A stretch of 64,000 nucleotides of DNA from Bathynomus jamesi (GCA_023014485.1 JAJOZX010002352.1:186001-250000), one strand, 5' to 3'. Numbered from the stretch's first letter, positions 1 to 12,599 are shown. Notes: a model not told the origin generated them from the sequence alone. Numbers and translations: made by a program.

Positions 1-10
1 CGAGTTCTTA

Positions 11-76
11 AACACACACACACACACACACACACACAGATGTAGACAGTGTGAAAAAGTGCAATATATATACACA

Positions 77-135
<59 letters not shown>
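11..135. repeat. (CA)n and (TA)n microsatellites
   Basis: A (CA)n run covers about 11-38 and a long (TA)n run about 80-135, separated by short mixed sequence. These are simple repeats without coding content. Confidence 0.97.
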
Positions 136-136
<1 letters not shown>

Positions 137-139
<3 letters not shown>

Positions 140-190
140 TGCAAACACGCAGTATAATTAACGTAAAGAACGACGCTTGTATAGGAGATA
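137..190 (-). repeat. Dispersed repeat shared with 29858-29912
   Basis: The words around AACGTAAAGAACGACGCTTG recur as the reverse complement at about 29858-29912, again beside a (TA)n run. This is a short piece of a dispersed element whose full extent cannot be set from two copies. Confidence 0.7.
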
Positions 191-237
191 TTCCGCGCAA
201 GATGAGAGAGAGAGAACGAAACAAATGAAAAAATGAG

Positions 238-309
238 GTAACCACCCGGGAATCGAACCCGGGATCTTCCGATTGCCGGTCAGATATGATAACCATTACA
301 CCATGGGCC
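238..309 (-). tRNA. tRNA-like sequence, probable pseudogene or SINE head
   Basis: On the minus strand a canonical box A (TGGTGTAATGG) is followed by a perfect box B (GGTTCGATTCC) inside a strong T-arm with CCGGG/CCCGG. A 5-bp anticodon stem can be drawn around the loop CCGGCAA. Position 33 is then C rather than the invariant U, and the two acceptor strands pair poorly (about three Watson-Crick pairs plus wobbles). RNA polymerase III promoter elements are therefore present, but a functional tRNA is unlikely. It may be a decayed tRNA or the tRNA-derived head of a SINE; I would not assign an amino acid. Confidence 0.5.
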
Positions 310-617
310 TCACTCATTCAAATGCCGTAATTCCTCTACATATATATATATATATATAATGATTTCGTCAAAACCATTGTTCATTTGGCAAAAAAAATTG
401 AAATTGGAATAAAGAAGTTTTTTAAACTTGAGCGCACTCCTTTTGTCATTGTGGAAGGGAGATGAACTCGCAGTGGCCAAGCCATTGAAAAAAGGTTAAC
501 CTGAGGGATTTGGTTGGTTAATTGATGTCGAGAATTTCTTTGGCAAATATTGACAAGAAGTGCTTTACAGTTTCCTATTTCGTAAAATAAGGATTGAACG
601 CTTTTTGGGGTACTAAA

Positions 618-1437
618 TAGCGGTGTACTGATTAATCTGTATCGGCAAAATCGGTAATTTTTTTGCATCGGCATCGGCCAAATTTAGCCGATTTCTCTTA
701 CTGATTCTTTGACATTTTTAAGTTTACAAAACAAAATCTATATTTATAGGAAATTGAACAGACGAAAAACACTATTTATGATAATTTACACTAATTTTAA
801 AGTAATTATATAAAAAATTTTTACATTCACCAAAAAGGCAAAGCTTTATAAGTTAAGTTACCCATAAATTTGCATTTTCTCGAACTAGCTCATCTCTAAA
901 TATGATAAACTATTGAAACCTCCTACCCTGTGTTAATAATAATTCTATATTGTACTTTAGAAGTTTTATATTAAACCATCTTATTATGTTGACTTTATTT
1001 TAAGTATTTTAATAATTTTATAAACCCAATTGTATATCAATTTTTTTTAAGTAGGCCACCGGGTCCTTGAAATTTTAATGAAAAATTATGTTGTTGTTTA
1101 CATTGTTGAAGAAAGAAAAACATTGTTGAAGAAAGAAAATACGTTCAACATAAGGAAAACCAATTTAAATATTGGCATTCAATTTATGAAGCTAAAATAG
1201 AATTATTTTATAATTTTACCGAGTAAATAAAACTCTTTACCATCACTTTAGCTATGGTATATGAATAGCAAATTCTGGTACTCTATATTGTGGAGTGAGC
1301 TAAGGAAAACCATTTAAATAAATTGATTCAAACACTAGACTAGTATAATTTATGAAGGGAATTGATTTTTTAAAATCTTGACAAAGAATTGGCATCGGTA
1401 TCAACATCGGCTAAGTTTTGGAATCGGTAAATCACCA
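618..1437. mobile_element. Non-autonomous hAT-type element with ATCGGC-rich ends
   Basis: The 820-bp segment is flanked by an exact 8-bp direct repeat GTACTAAA (610-617 and 1438-1445), the hAT signature. Both ends carry inverted, imperfect runs of the word ATCGGC (for example GCATCGGCATCGGCC near the left end and CCGATGTTGATACCGATGCC as the complement of the right end). The interior is AT-rich with no open frame. The terminal inverted repeat is poorly conserved, so the element is old. Superfamily is inferred from the duplication length and the subterminal words. Confidence 0.65.
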
Positions 1438-1552
1438 GTACTAAAGCGTTCGTACCATAGCCAGTTGTACGTTTTTCCTCTAGGCGCCATTATAAAATGC
1501 TCTGTATCTGTGTGGATGTATGTAGATATGCGTTAATATGATTTTTAAAGGG

Positions 1553-1790
1553 GGGCCCTCGTAGGAAGAAGTGGCTAAGCGACAAAAGTAAGAAAAAAAA
1601 ACCCCGCTAGAAAACAGTTAAAGTTGTACCAATTTGAAAGTGTCATAACTTTTGAAGATATTTCATCGAATTATCTTCAAAAAGTACAAAAGTTATGTCG
1701 CTTTGAAATTTGGTACAACTTTAACTGCGTTTTCAAGCTTTTTTTTTCTTTTTCTTTTGTCGCTTAGCCACTTCTTCCTAGGAGGGCTTC
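1553..1790. mobile_element. Foldback MITE
   Basis: A near-perfect palindrome of about 240 bp. The left arm reads GGAAGAAGTGGCTAAGCGAC and its complement ends the right arm; the pairing continues through the AAAGTTGTACCAA words toward the centre. There is no coding capacity. The flanks are AT-rich and I could not fix a target duplication. Confidence 0.8.
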
Positions 1791-1990
1791 ATATATACAA
1801 AAAAAAAGCAGAAAATCGCGCACGCGAATTAATTTCATCTGTATTTTTTATGAAGAATTAATTTTTTTTATTGGAATTATGTGTACATATGTACATAATG
1901 AAGCTCTAATATAAAAATAAATTGGGACTAACATAAACTATATTCAAAATATTAGTAATACAAATGGTATTCTTCCTTGACGAGTTTTTC

Positions 1991-2022
<32 letters not shown>

Positions 2023-2290
2023 TAATTGGATTTCGTATTCTGATAAATGCAAAGTCTCTTACAATTTGTTTGCGTACGTTACTCGGAAAAAATTGAGGAA
2101 TTATTCTCTGTTTGGAACCCATTTTCATTAAATTGAGGGAAAACTTGCTTGAAAAATTGTCGTGCTTTCCAACGGCAGATTCACATAAGAATATCGAAAT
2201 TAAACTACTTGCCACTAAAAATACAAAATTAAACGTTAATGTTAATATTGTGCAGACCTATATGGATGTGATGTATATCTTGTGTAATGT

Positions 2291-3359
<1,069 letters not shown>

Positions 3360-3415
<56 letters not shown>
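3360..3415. repeat. (CT)n microsatellite at LINE 3' end
   Basis: Pure (CT)n of about 55 bp directly abutting the LINE 3' terminus. Confidence 0.97.
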
Positions 3416-3418
<3 letters not shown>

Positions 3419-3419
3419 G

Positions 3420-4390
3420 AAGATCAATATCTTCTCGAACCTTCTCGAACGAGATATTTTTATTTTTAGAAATTAATCATAAATATGAATAGGCGTTATT
3501 ATGTTGAAATAAGCCAAGGTTTTACATTTGATATTTGATGACGGTAATCTCCGAGAAATAACCCGTGCGACGGGTAACAAACAATACAGTAATCACTCCT
3601 CAAATCAGAATAATAGCCTCAAGCCTTTCCAAAGTGGGTGGAATTTTGCGAATATTTTATATCCCGAATTACATATTCCATTTTGAAAAATCGCAATGTT
3701 AATGTAATTTAATGATTATGGAATATAAATCGCCATAAATTTACTAAATTTTATGCACATTTCTCTTTATTTTTAATTTGTATTCATTAATTCAAAGAAC
3801 AATAGTACATTACGAATTGCAGAATTAACATTCGGAATGGTTACGAATTGAGCAGAATTAGTCGGTTACTTTTCAGAATATTTCTTTCATTCGGAATATT
3901 ACGAATTATTAGAGATTTCAATACTAGACTTCAGAACCACGTACATTAAATGTTCCGAAATTAGGAGTAGTTCCGAAATTAGGAGGGATTACTGTAACTA
4001 AAATATATATGACGGCTGATGTTTGCGTTTGAGAACTGCTAGTGAAAGGGTTACGTGGTCCACAAGTAACACCGCTTCCCGTTAAATCAGCGAGGTTGTG
4101 TTCGTTTAGGCAGTTCACTTTGTTGGACCGTCCTCCGCTTTCGGAGATGTACTGACTCGTGGTTCGATATCACCCACGCAAAACTTTGTCCTTCCCCGTC
4201 ATCGCATAACTGTTACCATAATGGAAGAGGCTAAGCAACACCAAATTATTATTATTATAAACTTTTTTTTAATACGTATAATATAAATGTATGTATTATT
4301 CAGAAAGCAATGGATATACGCTGTGATTTTTACCTCATATTCTCCTACTCGCTGCGCACACTTATACCTGCTAAAATAATTCTGTGAAGC
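3420..4390. other. AT-rich intergenic sequence
   Basis: No open frame or repeat structure of note, apart from a possible SINE head near 4100-4185. Words such as CGAATTACG and CGGAAT recur but do not form an array. Confidence 0.6.
4100..4185 (+). repeat. Possible tRNA-like SINE head
   Basis: GTTGGACCGTCCTCCGCTTTCGGAG followed by ACTCGTGGTTCGATATCACC resembles the box A/variable arm/box B order of the element at 12600-12890 (CAGTTGGACCGCCGCTCGGC... GTCGTGGTTTGAACCCC). It is decayed, and only the tRNA-like part is recognisable. Confidence 0.4.
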
Positions 4391-4391
4391 A

Positions 4392-4884
4392 AGATAGTTG
4401 CAAGACTGTACCTGTTTTAAAAAGATAGTTGCGAGACTGTACCTGTTTTAAAAGAGATAGTTGCAAGACTGTACCTGTTTTAAAAAGATTGTTGCGAGAC
4501 TGTACCTGTTTTAAAAAGATAGTTGCAAGACTGTACCTGTTTTAAAATAGTTGCAAGACTGTACCTGTTTTAAAAGATTGTTGCAAGACTGTACCTGTTT
4601 TAAAAAGATTGTTGCAAGACTGTACCTGTTTTAAAAAGATTGTTGCAAGACTGTACCTGTTTTAAAAAGATTGTTGCAAGACTGTACCTGTTTTAAAAAG
4701 ATAGTTGCAAGACTGTACCTGTTTTAAAAAGATAGTTGCAAGACTGTACCTGTTTTAAAAAGATTGTTGCAAGACTGTACCTGTTTTAAAAAGATTGTTG
4801 CAAGACTGTACCTGTTTTAAAAAGATAGTTGCAAGACTGTACCTGTTTTAAAAAGATAGTTGCAAGACTGTACCTGTTTTAAAG
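4392..4884. repeat. 31-bp minisatellite, about 16 copies
   Basis: Tandem copies of a 31-bp unit containing GTTGCAAGACTGTACCTGTT followed by TTAAAAAGAT. Units come in two main variants (GATAGTTG and GATTGTTG) plus a few GCGAG substitutions and short A-run deletions. The array ends about 20 bp before the TGAGGGGTC element at 4905. Spacers are absent, so this is not a CRISPR-like array. Confidence 0.95.
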
Positions 4885-4904
4885 TTAGATTTTCTTTTTA
4901 GGTA

Positions 4905-5348
4905 TGAGGGGTCCCGCGTCTTACGGTACCTAAGCGCCAAAATTAAAATTCGCCAGAAATCACCTCCAAAGTTCAGCAATATTCTCGCAATAGTATCTCT
5001 GTTATTAATTGAGCTAGAACGTTCATTTTTGGCTAAATTAGAGTGCTAACTTAAGTATGCTAATGAAGTTGTTGATGAGTTTTTGGAATAGATTGTCATA
5101 TTTTAGATTTTATATATATATTTTTTTATTTTTTTATTTTCTTATTATGCCGAACTTTGGGTGAACTTTTGGCTGGCGATAGAGGTGAAAAAAGTAGTTC
5201 GCTTCATAAGGTTTTCAACCGTACTTCTAGTGTCGTAAGGTCATTATAACCTAAACCACGCGATAGAGGGGTGAAAATAGTGATATCCATCAAAAACACG
5301 TTTTCGCCTGTGGTGGCACTTAGGTATCTTAAGACGCGCGACCCCTCA
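4905..5348 (+). mobile_element. TA-target MITE, TGAGGGGTC family (copy 1, most complete)
   Basis: The termini TGAGGGGTC...GACCCCTCA are inverted repeats. The first ~35 bp (GTCTTACGGTACCTAAGCGCCA) pair with the complement of the last ~35 bp, and TA flanks both ends (4903-4904, 5349-5350). The 444-bp interior has no meaningful ORF. Two more copies lie at 43959-45699 (interrupted by a Tc1) and 49629-51160 (inverted, with six insertions). The TA duplication suggests mobilisation by a Tc1/mariner-type transposase, which is an inference. Confidence 0.88.
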
Positions 5349-5472
5349 TATCCCTTCCTCGTCTCCATTTTAAGTGACCTTATTTTATACTTTCAAGTTT
5401 CATTTAAATTCTCAAATAAGGGTTCCTCTCAATGAATTTCGATCATATGGCGTTCAGTACAGTATTTTTATA

Positions 5473-5474
<2 letters not shown>

Positions 5475-5515
<41 letters not shown>

Positions 5516-5517
5516 TA

Positions 5518-5574
<57 letters not shown>
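5475..5574. repeat. (TA)n microsatellite, two blocks
   Basis: Two (TA)n runs split by a short T-run at about 5507-5517. Confidence 0.97.
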
Positions 5575-5577
<3 letters not shown>

Positions 5578-5579
5578 AG

Positions 5580-6377
5580 CGCGACCGTTATGTATTGTGG
5601 TTTAATTATTTTATCGCGCATATGCTGCTCCGGATTACAATTAGGAACTGTTTTGTTTCAAAATTTACTGTCTACCCGGTACGTAAGTAGTTGTTTGTCG
5701 AAGGAAGGGAATATGGTTATCAATAGTACTTTTGTTGGTGTAATATTTCTTTACGTTTCGAAAAGGAAGCGAAGATAATATGAATTTTGGCTTAAACCCA
5801 TTAAAAAAGCCTTCCCCATTACGTGAACTTTATCGTTATGCAGCGAATGGTCCCCATAATTGAAAGAAATTGAAATTTATGGCCTGTATTTTTCACCGAA
5901 ACTTTCCTCCTCGTTCATAATACTCGAGAGAAGCTAATAACAATTGTGACGTTATGTAACCGAGAAAAGTTTTATTTTACGATACTTTTCTCATAAAGGA
6001 GAAACATAGAGAAATGTGCAATTTCCCTTTTTATAATTTGGACAACTTTATTTATTTATTTATTTATATTTATTTATTTATTTAAATTTTCTTTTATAAT
6101 TTGGCATACATTTTCTGAAAAATAAAATCAGTTTTCAGAGAAACCGTTGCGAGTGTGGCGTCTTTTGAATAATTAATTTTCTAATTAGGCTCGTCAGCTC
6201 TCAGGCTTAAAAATTGGACTGACATTTTTGCTTGTAAGCCTTTATACGTGATTTAACTACGACATTTGGAATCATTCTTTTTGCCCTCTGTGTGTAAAAT
6301 TAATTTCTATATCCGTTTATAGAACTGCAATTCGCCTTTTTAGTGCTTTTATTACACAATAAACTAAGTACAGTATT

Positions 6378-6380
<3 letters not shown>
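5580..6380. other. Unannotated single-copy-looking sequence
   Basis: AT-rich with a short TTTA repeat near 6045-6085. No ORF, RNA structure or repeat recognised. Confidence 0.6.

Positions 6381-6441
<61 letters not shown>
6381..6441. repeat. (TA)n microsatellite
   Basis: About 60 bp of (TA)n, followed downstream by a (GAAT)n tetranucleotide run near 6475-6496. Confidence 0.97.
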
Positions 6442-6447
<6 letters not shown>

Positions 6448-6574
6448 GATGAATTTCACAATTAAACACGTGGAATGAATGAATGAATGAATGAATCAAA
6501 CCCACAAGGAAAAAGGAAAAATAATTTCAAGGTTTTTCGTGTATTCAGCAGTATACCTCGTCAGGGAATATACT

Positions 6575-7022
6575 GTATATACGATTGTTCAAAACGTATC
6601 CGGAATGATGCGATTATAGACAGAATATGGTACTTGTAGGGTTTGGAGCTTAATCTTCCCTCAAAGTATGCTCCTTCTGAAGCCACCCACTTGGCCCAAC
6701 GATCCTGCCATTGTTGAAAACATTTTTCGAAAGCACTTCTCGGAATGGCCAAAAGCTGCTCCGTCGAATTTCTTTTAATGGTCTCAACATCATCAATCGA
6801 TGTCCTTTCAAGATTTGTTTGAGCTTTGGAAACAAAAAAAAAGTCGCATGGAGCCAAATCCGGCGAATATGGAATTTTACATTGAAATTTTGAGATGTCC
6901 ACGTGAAGCAGTTTGGAGGAAACGGCCGCAGAAGTGGGAGTCCAGAGACTGGATGCTTCATCACGACAATGCGCCATCTCACTCGTCGCAACTTGACCAA
7001 CAAGTTGTGGCCAAAAACGCTA
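6575..7022 (-). pseudogene. Mariner transposase relic, internally rearranged
   Basis: The minus strand at about 6640-6890 encodes a mariner C-terminus: the YSPDLAPCDFFF catalytic-aspartate block, then FQQWQDRWAKWVASEGAYFEG. It leads into a terminal-repeat-like TTCAAAACGTATCCGGAATG at 6583-6602. The adjoining 6895-7020 segment encodes the neighbouring transposase part on the plus strand instead (WMLHHDNAPSHSSQLDQQ, the second catalytic aspartate). The two parts are therefore head to head, which an inversion inside the element would produce. The right side is cut by a C-run and (AC)n at 7023. Frames are broken and it is non-functional. Confidence 0.8.
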
Positions 7023-7038
7023 CCCCCCCCCCCCCCCA

Positions 7039-7066
<28 letters not shown>
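7023..7066. repeat. (C)n then (AC)n microsatellite
   Basis: A ~15-nt C-run merges into (AC)n. It truncates the mariner relic. Confidence 0.97.
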
Positions 7067-7069
<3 letters not shown>

Positions 7070-7079
7070 GTACAGCAGC

Positions 7080-7500
7080 CTCCATATTACGATTCTGTCA
7101 ATATTCCTTGGACTGTAATAACTTGCTGAAGTTTACTAAGAAAGTTGTGTATCCATTTATCAACTTGGCATACTATTCCCATATATTCATTTTACGTGCA
7201 ATTCTTCCTTGACCACGCTTGTCCAGTGCCTTTTCGAAGGCTGTGTATATCGGGATTGATATTGTTATTATGTTCTATTACTTGTGAATAAGCATCATGA
7301 TCGGAAACCATGTTGGTTGTTATTGAGTCTTTCTTGCGCTTCCAAAAGTTGTAGATTTTTCTATAACTATTTTTTCGAATATTTTAAAACCGCTTCATAG
7401 TTCTTAATAGTTCAGGTGTCCCCTTTTAGATTAACGGTTGCGCGTTATTTTCTTTCCTTAGAGGTACGATAGTCGCGTGATTTTGTTTCCGTTTTTGCGA
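7080..7500 (-). pseudogene. Non-LTR retrotransposon RT relic
   Basis: Broken minus-strand frames retain RT landmarks in order: KIFEKIVIEK (helix before motif), TTNMVSD/QHGFRS-like text, and AFEKALDK, equivalent to the KAFDKV block of motif A. They end with WIHNFLS.LQQVI, which matches the region after motif A. Several frameshifts and stops are present. The same family is probably represented at 56410-56720 and 61040-62060. Identification rests on motif order rather than a continuous ORF. Confidence 0.6.
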
Positions 7501-7887
7501 AGTTATAAAAATATTTTGAGTTTTCTTCGATCGCTTCAATAGCCTGTTTCTCTTCTCAATACCTGTTTTTCAATTAGATCTCCTATGTCACCGTCAATAC
7601 TTTCGTGTTTTTGAAGGATCACTTTTCTGGTATTATTGTCTTTGCCATTCAATTTTGCAGCCATTGTCCTTCTCTTTTTAAACATTTTTTGCTTATCATC
7701 TCTGCAAATTTCCCCCCTTTTTGTTTTTAACTTTTTTTTCTTCTTAAATTTCTCCTTCTCTTCCCCCCCTTCACATTTTTTTAACACTTTTTTTCTTCTA
7801 AGTTTATAATCACCGGTTTCGTTATTTCAACCCTAAAAATTACAATGTGCCGCCTTTGTCTTTATACGAGCATATATATATTATATA

Positions 7888-7948
<61 letters not shown>

Positions 7949-9300
7949 CACGTGTGTGTGTTTTAAAAAGGGATTAATTCACATATGTGAGAGTTAATAT
8001 AGTTTTCGAAATGAAAAAATGCTATTAATTGTATTTGGAAAGAGATGAAAATGTTGAATAGAGCAGAAAAAATTGCTTTGATGCATTTTCAACTTTGTAA
8101 AGAAGTTAAAAAATAAATCATAATAACAATTCTGTAATCTGGAGAGAGTTTCTTGCAACGATCCCTCATTGCGTGCACTAAGGTCCAATCCTTGGCTCTT
8201 TCCAGCTCGAAAAAGCTTCCTAAAAGAATATACAAAGTGAAATGAAAAATATATGAACGCATTTTTTGTCATTGTTATTTCAACTGTTATTTCTTCTTTT
8301 ATTTACAAAAGTTTTTAAAAAGTTATTTGGTGATAACTTTCAAAGCGCATTTTGGTGAAAATTGTGTATTAAAAAAACCCCGCATTCATACTAAAGAGGT
8401 TGGAATATTATATATTGTACCTAAATTGTCTTTTAGGTTCTCGTAATGATGATAAAGGTGAAAGTTATCAGTCGGATTGTGGATAGCGTGTTTATACAAT
8501 GGGCGACATTTAAGTGTATACGGTCAAAAGTTATTTTTTATAGTAGTTTGCTATGCCACAACGATTATTATTAGCGACAGCCAATCTTCAAATTAATCAA
8601 ATCGTAAAATATTCGATTGGTAAATACCTTTATAGAATGAAGGTATAATCGTTCTAATTTGTTACACTGAGTATTATTTTCTCATCATAGAGTCGATACG
8701 GTATTTATTAATGCTGCAACCGGACCCATTCGGACCTGGCTTCGAAAAGGGTGATCCGGACTTGTCCGGATCACTGCGCACCACTCTTAAAGTTTTGCAA
8801 ATATATACAGTCGTGTGAAATTTAGCTAAACTGTTTGCTTATTTGAATGTGTTACAATAACGCGCGAATACGTGTGGTACAGTCTGTGACTTAACTGTAT
8901 GAAATAGTAGCTAATATTGCTAATTAAATTTTTAATTATATTTCCTTCGCTGTTTACGGAAGAATACATTATTAATTATTAACAAATATATGTATTATTT
9001 TGGTAACTTTGTTTATACTCGTAATTAACGAGATTACATTACGGTACTTCTCTTTTTTAGATTTCCTTCGTCCTGGAAAGATGTTAAACTAAATGGATCG
9101 AAATGTTTTATACGATGTCCAAAACGCTATACCAAACTGTATTACGTGTTTGTACGTTCTCTAATATCGATAAAGTATAGACATTTTTGTTAATTTATTA
9201 AACTATTCTATAAGGTTATATTAACTTTGTTTATTAATCATTATGGTTACAATAATAATATTTTAGGATAATGCTTACGGTAATAAGATAAAGTGTTTTG
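7500..9300. other. Unannotated AT-rich region
   Basis: Contains pyrimidine-rich sequence (7660-7800) and a (TA)n run with short GTGTGT/CACACA arms (7871-7960). A small palindrome at about 8750-8780 (GATCCGGACTTGTCCGGATC) resembles hAT subterminal words. No coding signal. Confidence 0.55.
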
Positions 9301-9304
9301 AAAC

Positions 9305-9305
9305 A

Positions 9306-9384
<79 letters not shown>
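9305..9384. repeat. (TA)n microsatellite
   Basis: About 80 bp of pure (TA)n. A mariner-end-like GGGACGCCCTGTA follows at 9409-9421. Confidence 0.97.
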
Positions 9385-9388
<4 letters not shown>

Positions 9389-9424
9389 TCAGGGTAAATG
9401 GATTTATGGGACGCCCTGTAGAAG

Positions 9425-10570
9425 TGCAGTCTCAGTAATTCTGTGTGTGTTTTATCTTTGACATAAAGTTCATATAATGAAGACAGAAATTTTTTATTTT
9501 CAAATAAAAAGGGTCCCTGTTGCGCTATATTTTCTGTTTTAATTTTATTGGTATTAAAAAATTCTCTCTCTCGTCAACAAATATAAATATAGCTTTTCTT
9601 TTGAATGTTCTTATCTTAGACTGGAATGGTTAAAGAATGCATCTCTTGGGGAGGCCCGGTACGTGCGGGGATTATCACGCGTTACTCGTAGTAGTGTTGC
9701 ATTTTCTCTTTTAGAAGCCTATGCTATCCTGCTGTTTTTTATTTACTTTCTCCTCCTCTCTCCTCCTCCTCTTTCTCCTCCCTCCTTCGCATTTGAGAAA
9801 GCAAGAATATTGTCGCTTCTTTCAACCCCGTCTGCCGTCCTTGGCTTTGGACCTCTTTCCGGATGAAGGATGTAATTATCAGTCGCTGGAGGAAACATCG
9901 AATCGGACGAAGAAATTTACTTAATTACAATTCAAACGAGAATTCCTTTGAAACGATTTGATTTTTTTCCTCGAGCTGAACTCTCTCGCTTATTTTTTAT
10001 CGGTTGTTGGGTTTGTATCCGTTTCCGGAAGCGAAGAATCGGTAATTGTTTCTGTTGAAAACACAACAAAATAATAGATTGTAAGTCGATGGTATTTGCG
10101 TCCGTGCTTTTTAATTGCAATATACAGTGAATGTTTGTTTGTCGTACGACGGGGAAAATCTTCAGATGTCAGAATAAAACGACATAAGTGCGCTTGTAAA
10201 ATCTAGTGCATTGTTTAACCATATGTATAGAATATAGTTATAATCATAGTATTAACTGGGAAGGTTTTAAAATTCTAGTGAAAAATGGACATAGCTGGAA
10301 GGAACGTTCTGGAAAGTATGTTAATATATTTCGTAAAATAATTTTAATAACAGTTTGGGAACGTACAAAATGGACCCTATCTTGTTAAAATACCCTTTTC
10401 CTTTAATCACTACGTGTTAATTTTATTTTAATCCCTCCTAACTATTTTGTTAACGGTGTACAGAGGTACTGTATTTGTAATCGATTTCTTGCCATTTCCC
10501 ATCATTCCCTAACAAGGTGTACTGCTAAATACACGAAAGTCCATTAGTATCATTTTTCCGTGTGTGATTT
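9425..10570. other. Unannotated region
   Basis: Short unsupported ORFs only, including pyrimidine-rich translations near 9740-9870. Nothing recognised. Confidence 0.5.
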
Positions 10571-10571
10571 G

Positions 10572-10574
<3 letters not shown>

Positions 10575-10627
<53 letters not shown>
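10575..10627. repeat. (TA)n microsatellite
   Basis: About 52 bp of (TA)n at the left edge of the GC-rich retroposon-like segment. Confidence 0.97.
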
Positions 10628-10631
<4 letters not shown>

Positions 10632-10894
10632 CCCCCGCAAGGGGGTTCTAAGCTCGTGCTCTTGAGTGCTCTTTGTGCTCGTTTGTACGTGCTTGTTCCT
10701 GGAGGTTTCACGTGCGCCCTCCCGGCCCTAGCACCCAAGGATGATGGGGCTCGACCCTGCAGTCCTTGTCATCCTTGGTCTTTTTCCACTTCGACTGTCC
10801 CCTCCACCCTTTCTTTTTCCTCTGTCTTTCCTCTCACTTTTTCTTTGTTTTTCCGCTGAGATATGCCCTTTAAATAGAGGCGAATCGGTTCTTC

Positions 10895-10927
<33 letters not shown>
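10632..10927 (+). mobile_element. Possible poly(A)-tailed retroposon
   Basis: A GC-richer ~265-bp body (CCCGGCCCTAGCACCCAAGG, GATGATGGGGCTCGACCCTG) ends in an uninterrupted run of about 30 A (10898-10927). The composition contrasts with its AT-rich surroundings and the tail is typical of LINE-mobilised transcripts. I see no tRNA promoter and no ORF that continues across it. No second copy lies in the window, so its origin (SINE or processed RNA) is unknown. Confidence 0.45.
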
Positions 10928-10943
<16 letters not shown>

Positions 10944-10955
10944 CACATACATATA

Positions 10956-12325
10956 CAGGGTGAGTCAAAAGTAGCGCCCGATTTCTGTTTTTTCGGCTGT
11001 CAGATTCTTTCTGGGAAGTCATGTTGTTAATAATTGTCTTGCAGATTATTAATTTTCTTAGTTTATTTATTTTTGTTTTTGTTTTGCAGGTTATTGCTGA
11101 GAGTTTGGAAAGTTACTGAATTTGCACCAAATTGAACCATGAATTACCTTTCAATGAATCAACGCATTGCGGCCTTGAAACATTACTACAAATGTAATGA
11201 ACAACCAACGATGGCGGCACGCCGTTTGGCACAGGAATTCGATATTAACCCCCCCAGGAAGAAACATACGATTGATTGTCGAGAAATTTGAAGCAACAGG
11301 GTCGGTAGCCACTGCAAAGAAGTCCGGTCGTCCGAAAACGCAACGAATGTAGCTAAGGCTGAAGAAGCCATCAGGAGACTGGAACAACATCCGCAAAAGT
11401 CAACTCGCCGTTTATCTGCAGAGTTGGAAGTGAGCCAATCAAGTGTTATCCGTATCCTTCACCAGAAAAAATGGAAACCTTACATTCCACGCTTACTGCA
11501 TGCCCTTCATGATGGAGATGACGACCGCCGTCTTCAATTTTGCGAAGAGTTCTTAGCTAAACTTGACGAAGAGGACACAATGCTAGACAACATCTGGTGG
11601 TCAGATGAGGCATATTTTAAGCTTAACGGCACAATTAACAGACACAATTGTGTCTACTGGGCTGCGGAGAACCCAAGAGTGACAGTTGAAGAGGTAATTT
11701 ACCTGGCGTGACAGTTTGGGCAGCCATATCTCCATTAGGGATAATTGGACCCTTTTTCTTTGAGGGATCTGTCACTGCAGAAATTTACCTGGATATGCTG
11801 CAAACCTTCTTTTGGCCCAGGGTACAAGATCAAGACTGTTATTTCCAGCAAGATGGAGCTCCACCTCATTATGGACGTCATGTTCGTCAGTGGCTTGATG
11901 AAAACTTTCCCGGAAAGTGGATCGGCCGCCGCGGTCCGATCGAGTGGCCGGCACGCTCCCCAGACCTTACACCTCCAGATTTCTTTCTTTGGGGGCTCAT
12001 GAAAGACCTTGTTTATCGTGAAAAGCCTCGTACCATTCAGGAATTGAAGGCTCAAATCACTGCAAAGTTTGAGGAAATTGATATCGAACTCTGCAGGCGT
12101 GTGTGCCACTCTGTGCCTGCTCGGCTGCAATTGTGCATCGATCACGAGGGAGGGCACTTTGAAAATTGCAAGTAAAACAGCTTGGTACAGTTCCGTAATA
12201 ATTTTCCCCCGAATAAATGGTTAGATAAACATGTTCATTTATTTCTACCTTCTTGTACACTGTAATACAAATGGCAAACAAACAATCAACTGACAGAAAT
12301 CGGGCGCTACTTTTGACTCACCCTG
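10956..12325 (+). mobile_element. Full-length mariner-type transposon, DD41D group
   Basis: A 1370-bp element with inverted termini CAGGGTGAGTCAAAAGTAGC... and its complement at the right end; at least 32 bp pair, including the GCGCCCGATTTCTGT segment. TA flanks both sides (10954-10955, 12326-12327). It holds one transposase gene (11139-12175) broken by frameshifts. Element structure is otherwise complete, so the copy is fairly young but not autonomous. Confidence 0.95.
11139..12175 (+). pseudogene. Mariner (DD41D) transposase, frameshifted
   Basis: The ATG at 11139 starts MNYLSMNQRIAALKHYY, an N-terminal helix-turn-helix (MAARRLAQEF). Frame changes occur near 11255-11270 (C-run), 11335-11345 and 11690-11705. 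Restored order: GRP linker (KKSGRPKT), second HTH (STRRLSAELEVSQSSVIRIL), first catalytic D in NIWWSDEAYFKLNG, second D in YFQQDGAPPH, third D in SPDLTPPDFFLWG. Exactly 41 residues separate the second and third aspartates, which places it in the DD41D (rosa-like) group rather than classic DD34D mariner. The C-terminus ends GGHFENCK. All three aspartates survive, so loss of function is due only to the indels. Confidence 0.93.
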
Positions 12326-12326
12326 T

Positions 12327-12335
12327 ATATATATT

Positions 12336-12376
<41 letters not shown>
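12327..12376. repeat. (TA)n microsatellite beside mariner
   Basis: Interrupted (TA)n of about 50 bp directly adjoining the right mariner TA duplication. Confidence 0.95.
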
Positions 12377-12379
<3 letters not shown>

Positions 12380-12599
12380 TCTGGAGAGAAAGGTTCCGGA
12401 ACTGTGCTAAAATTTCTATAACCTTTTCCATTTGTTATTCCATCGCACCCCGTGACCATCCCAATAAAGAAATAAAGAAAAGCGTCCTTCCTATTCCTAA
12501 AATTTTATGTATTCCTCCTCCCCCGCCCCCCTCTCCTAAAAAGAAAAATCGGAATGAAAACAAAAGCATTCAATTTTCTTCCGCATGTTGAAAATAAAA

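Noticed and set aside
238..309. Functional tRNA gene
   Set aside because: Boxes A and B are good, but acceptor pairing is weak and position 33 is not U.
4392..4884. Regular ~31-bp repeats that could suggest a CRISPR-like array
   Set aside because: Units are directly tandem without unique spacers, and the setting is eukaryotic.
9663..9924. Overlapping 67-codon ORFs as host exons
   Set aside because: Pyrimidine-rich composition, no domain and no splice context that can be judged.
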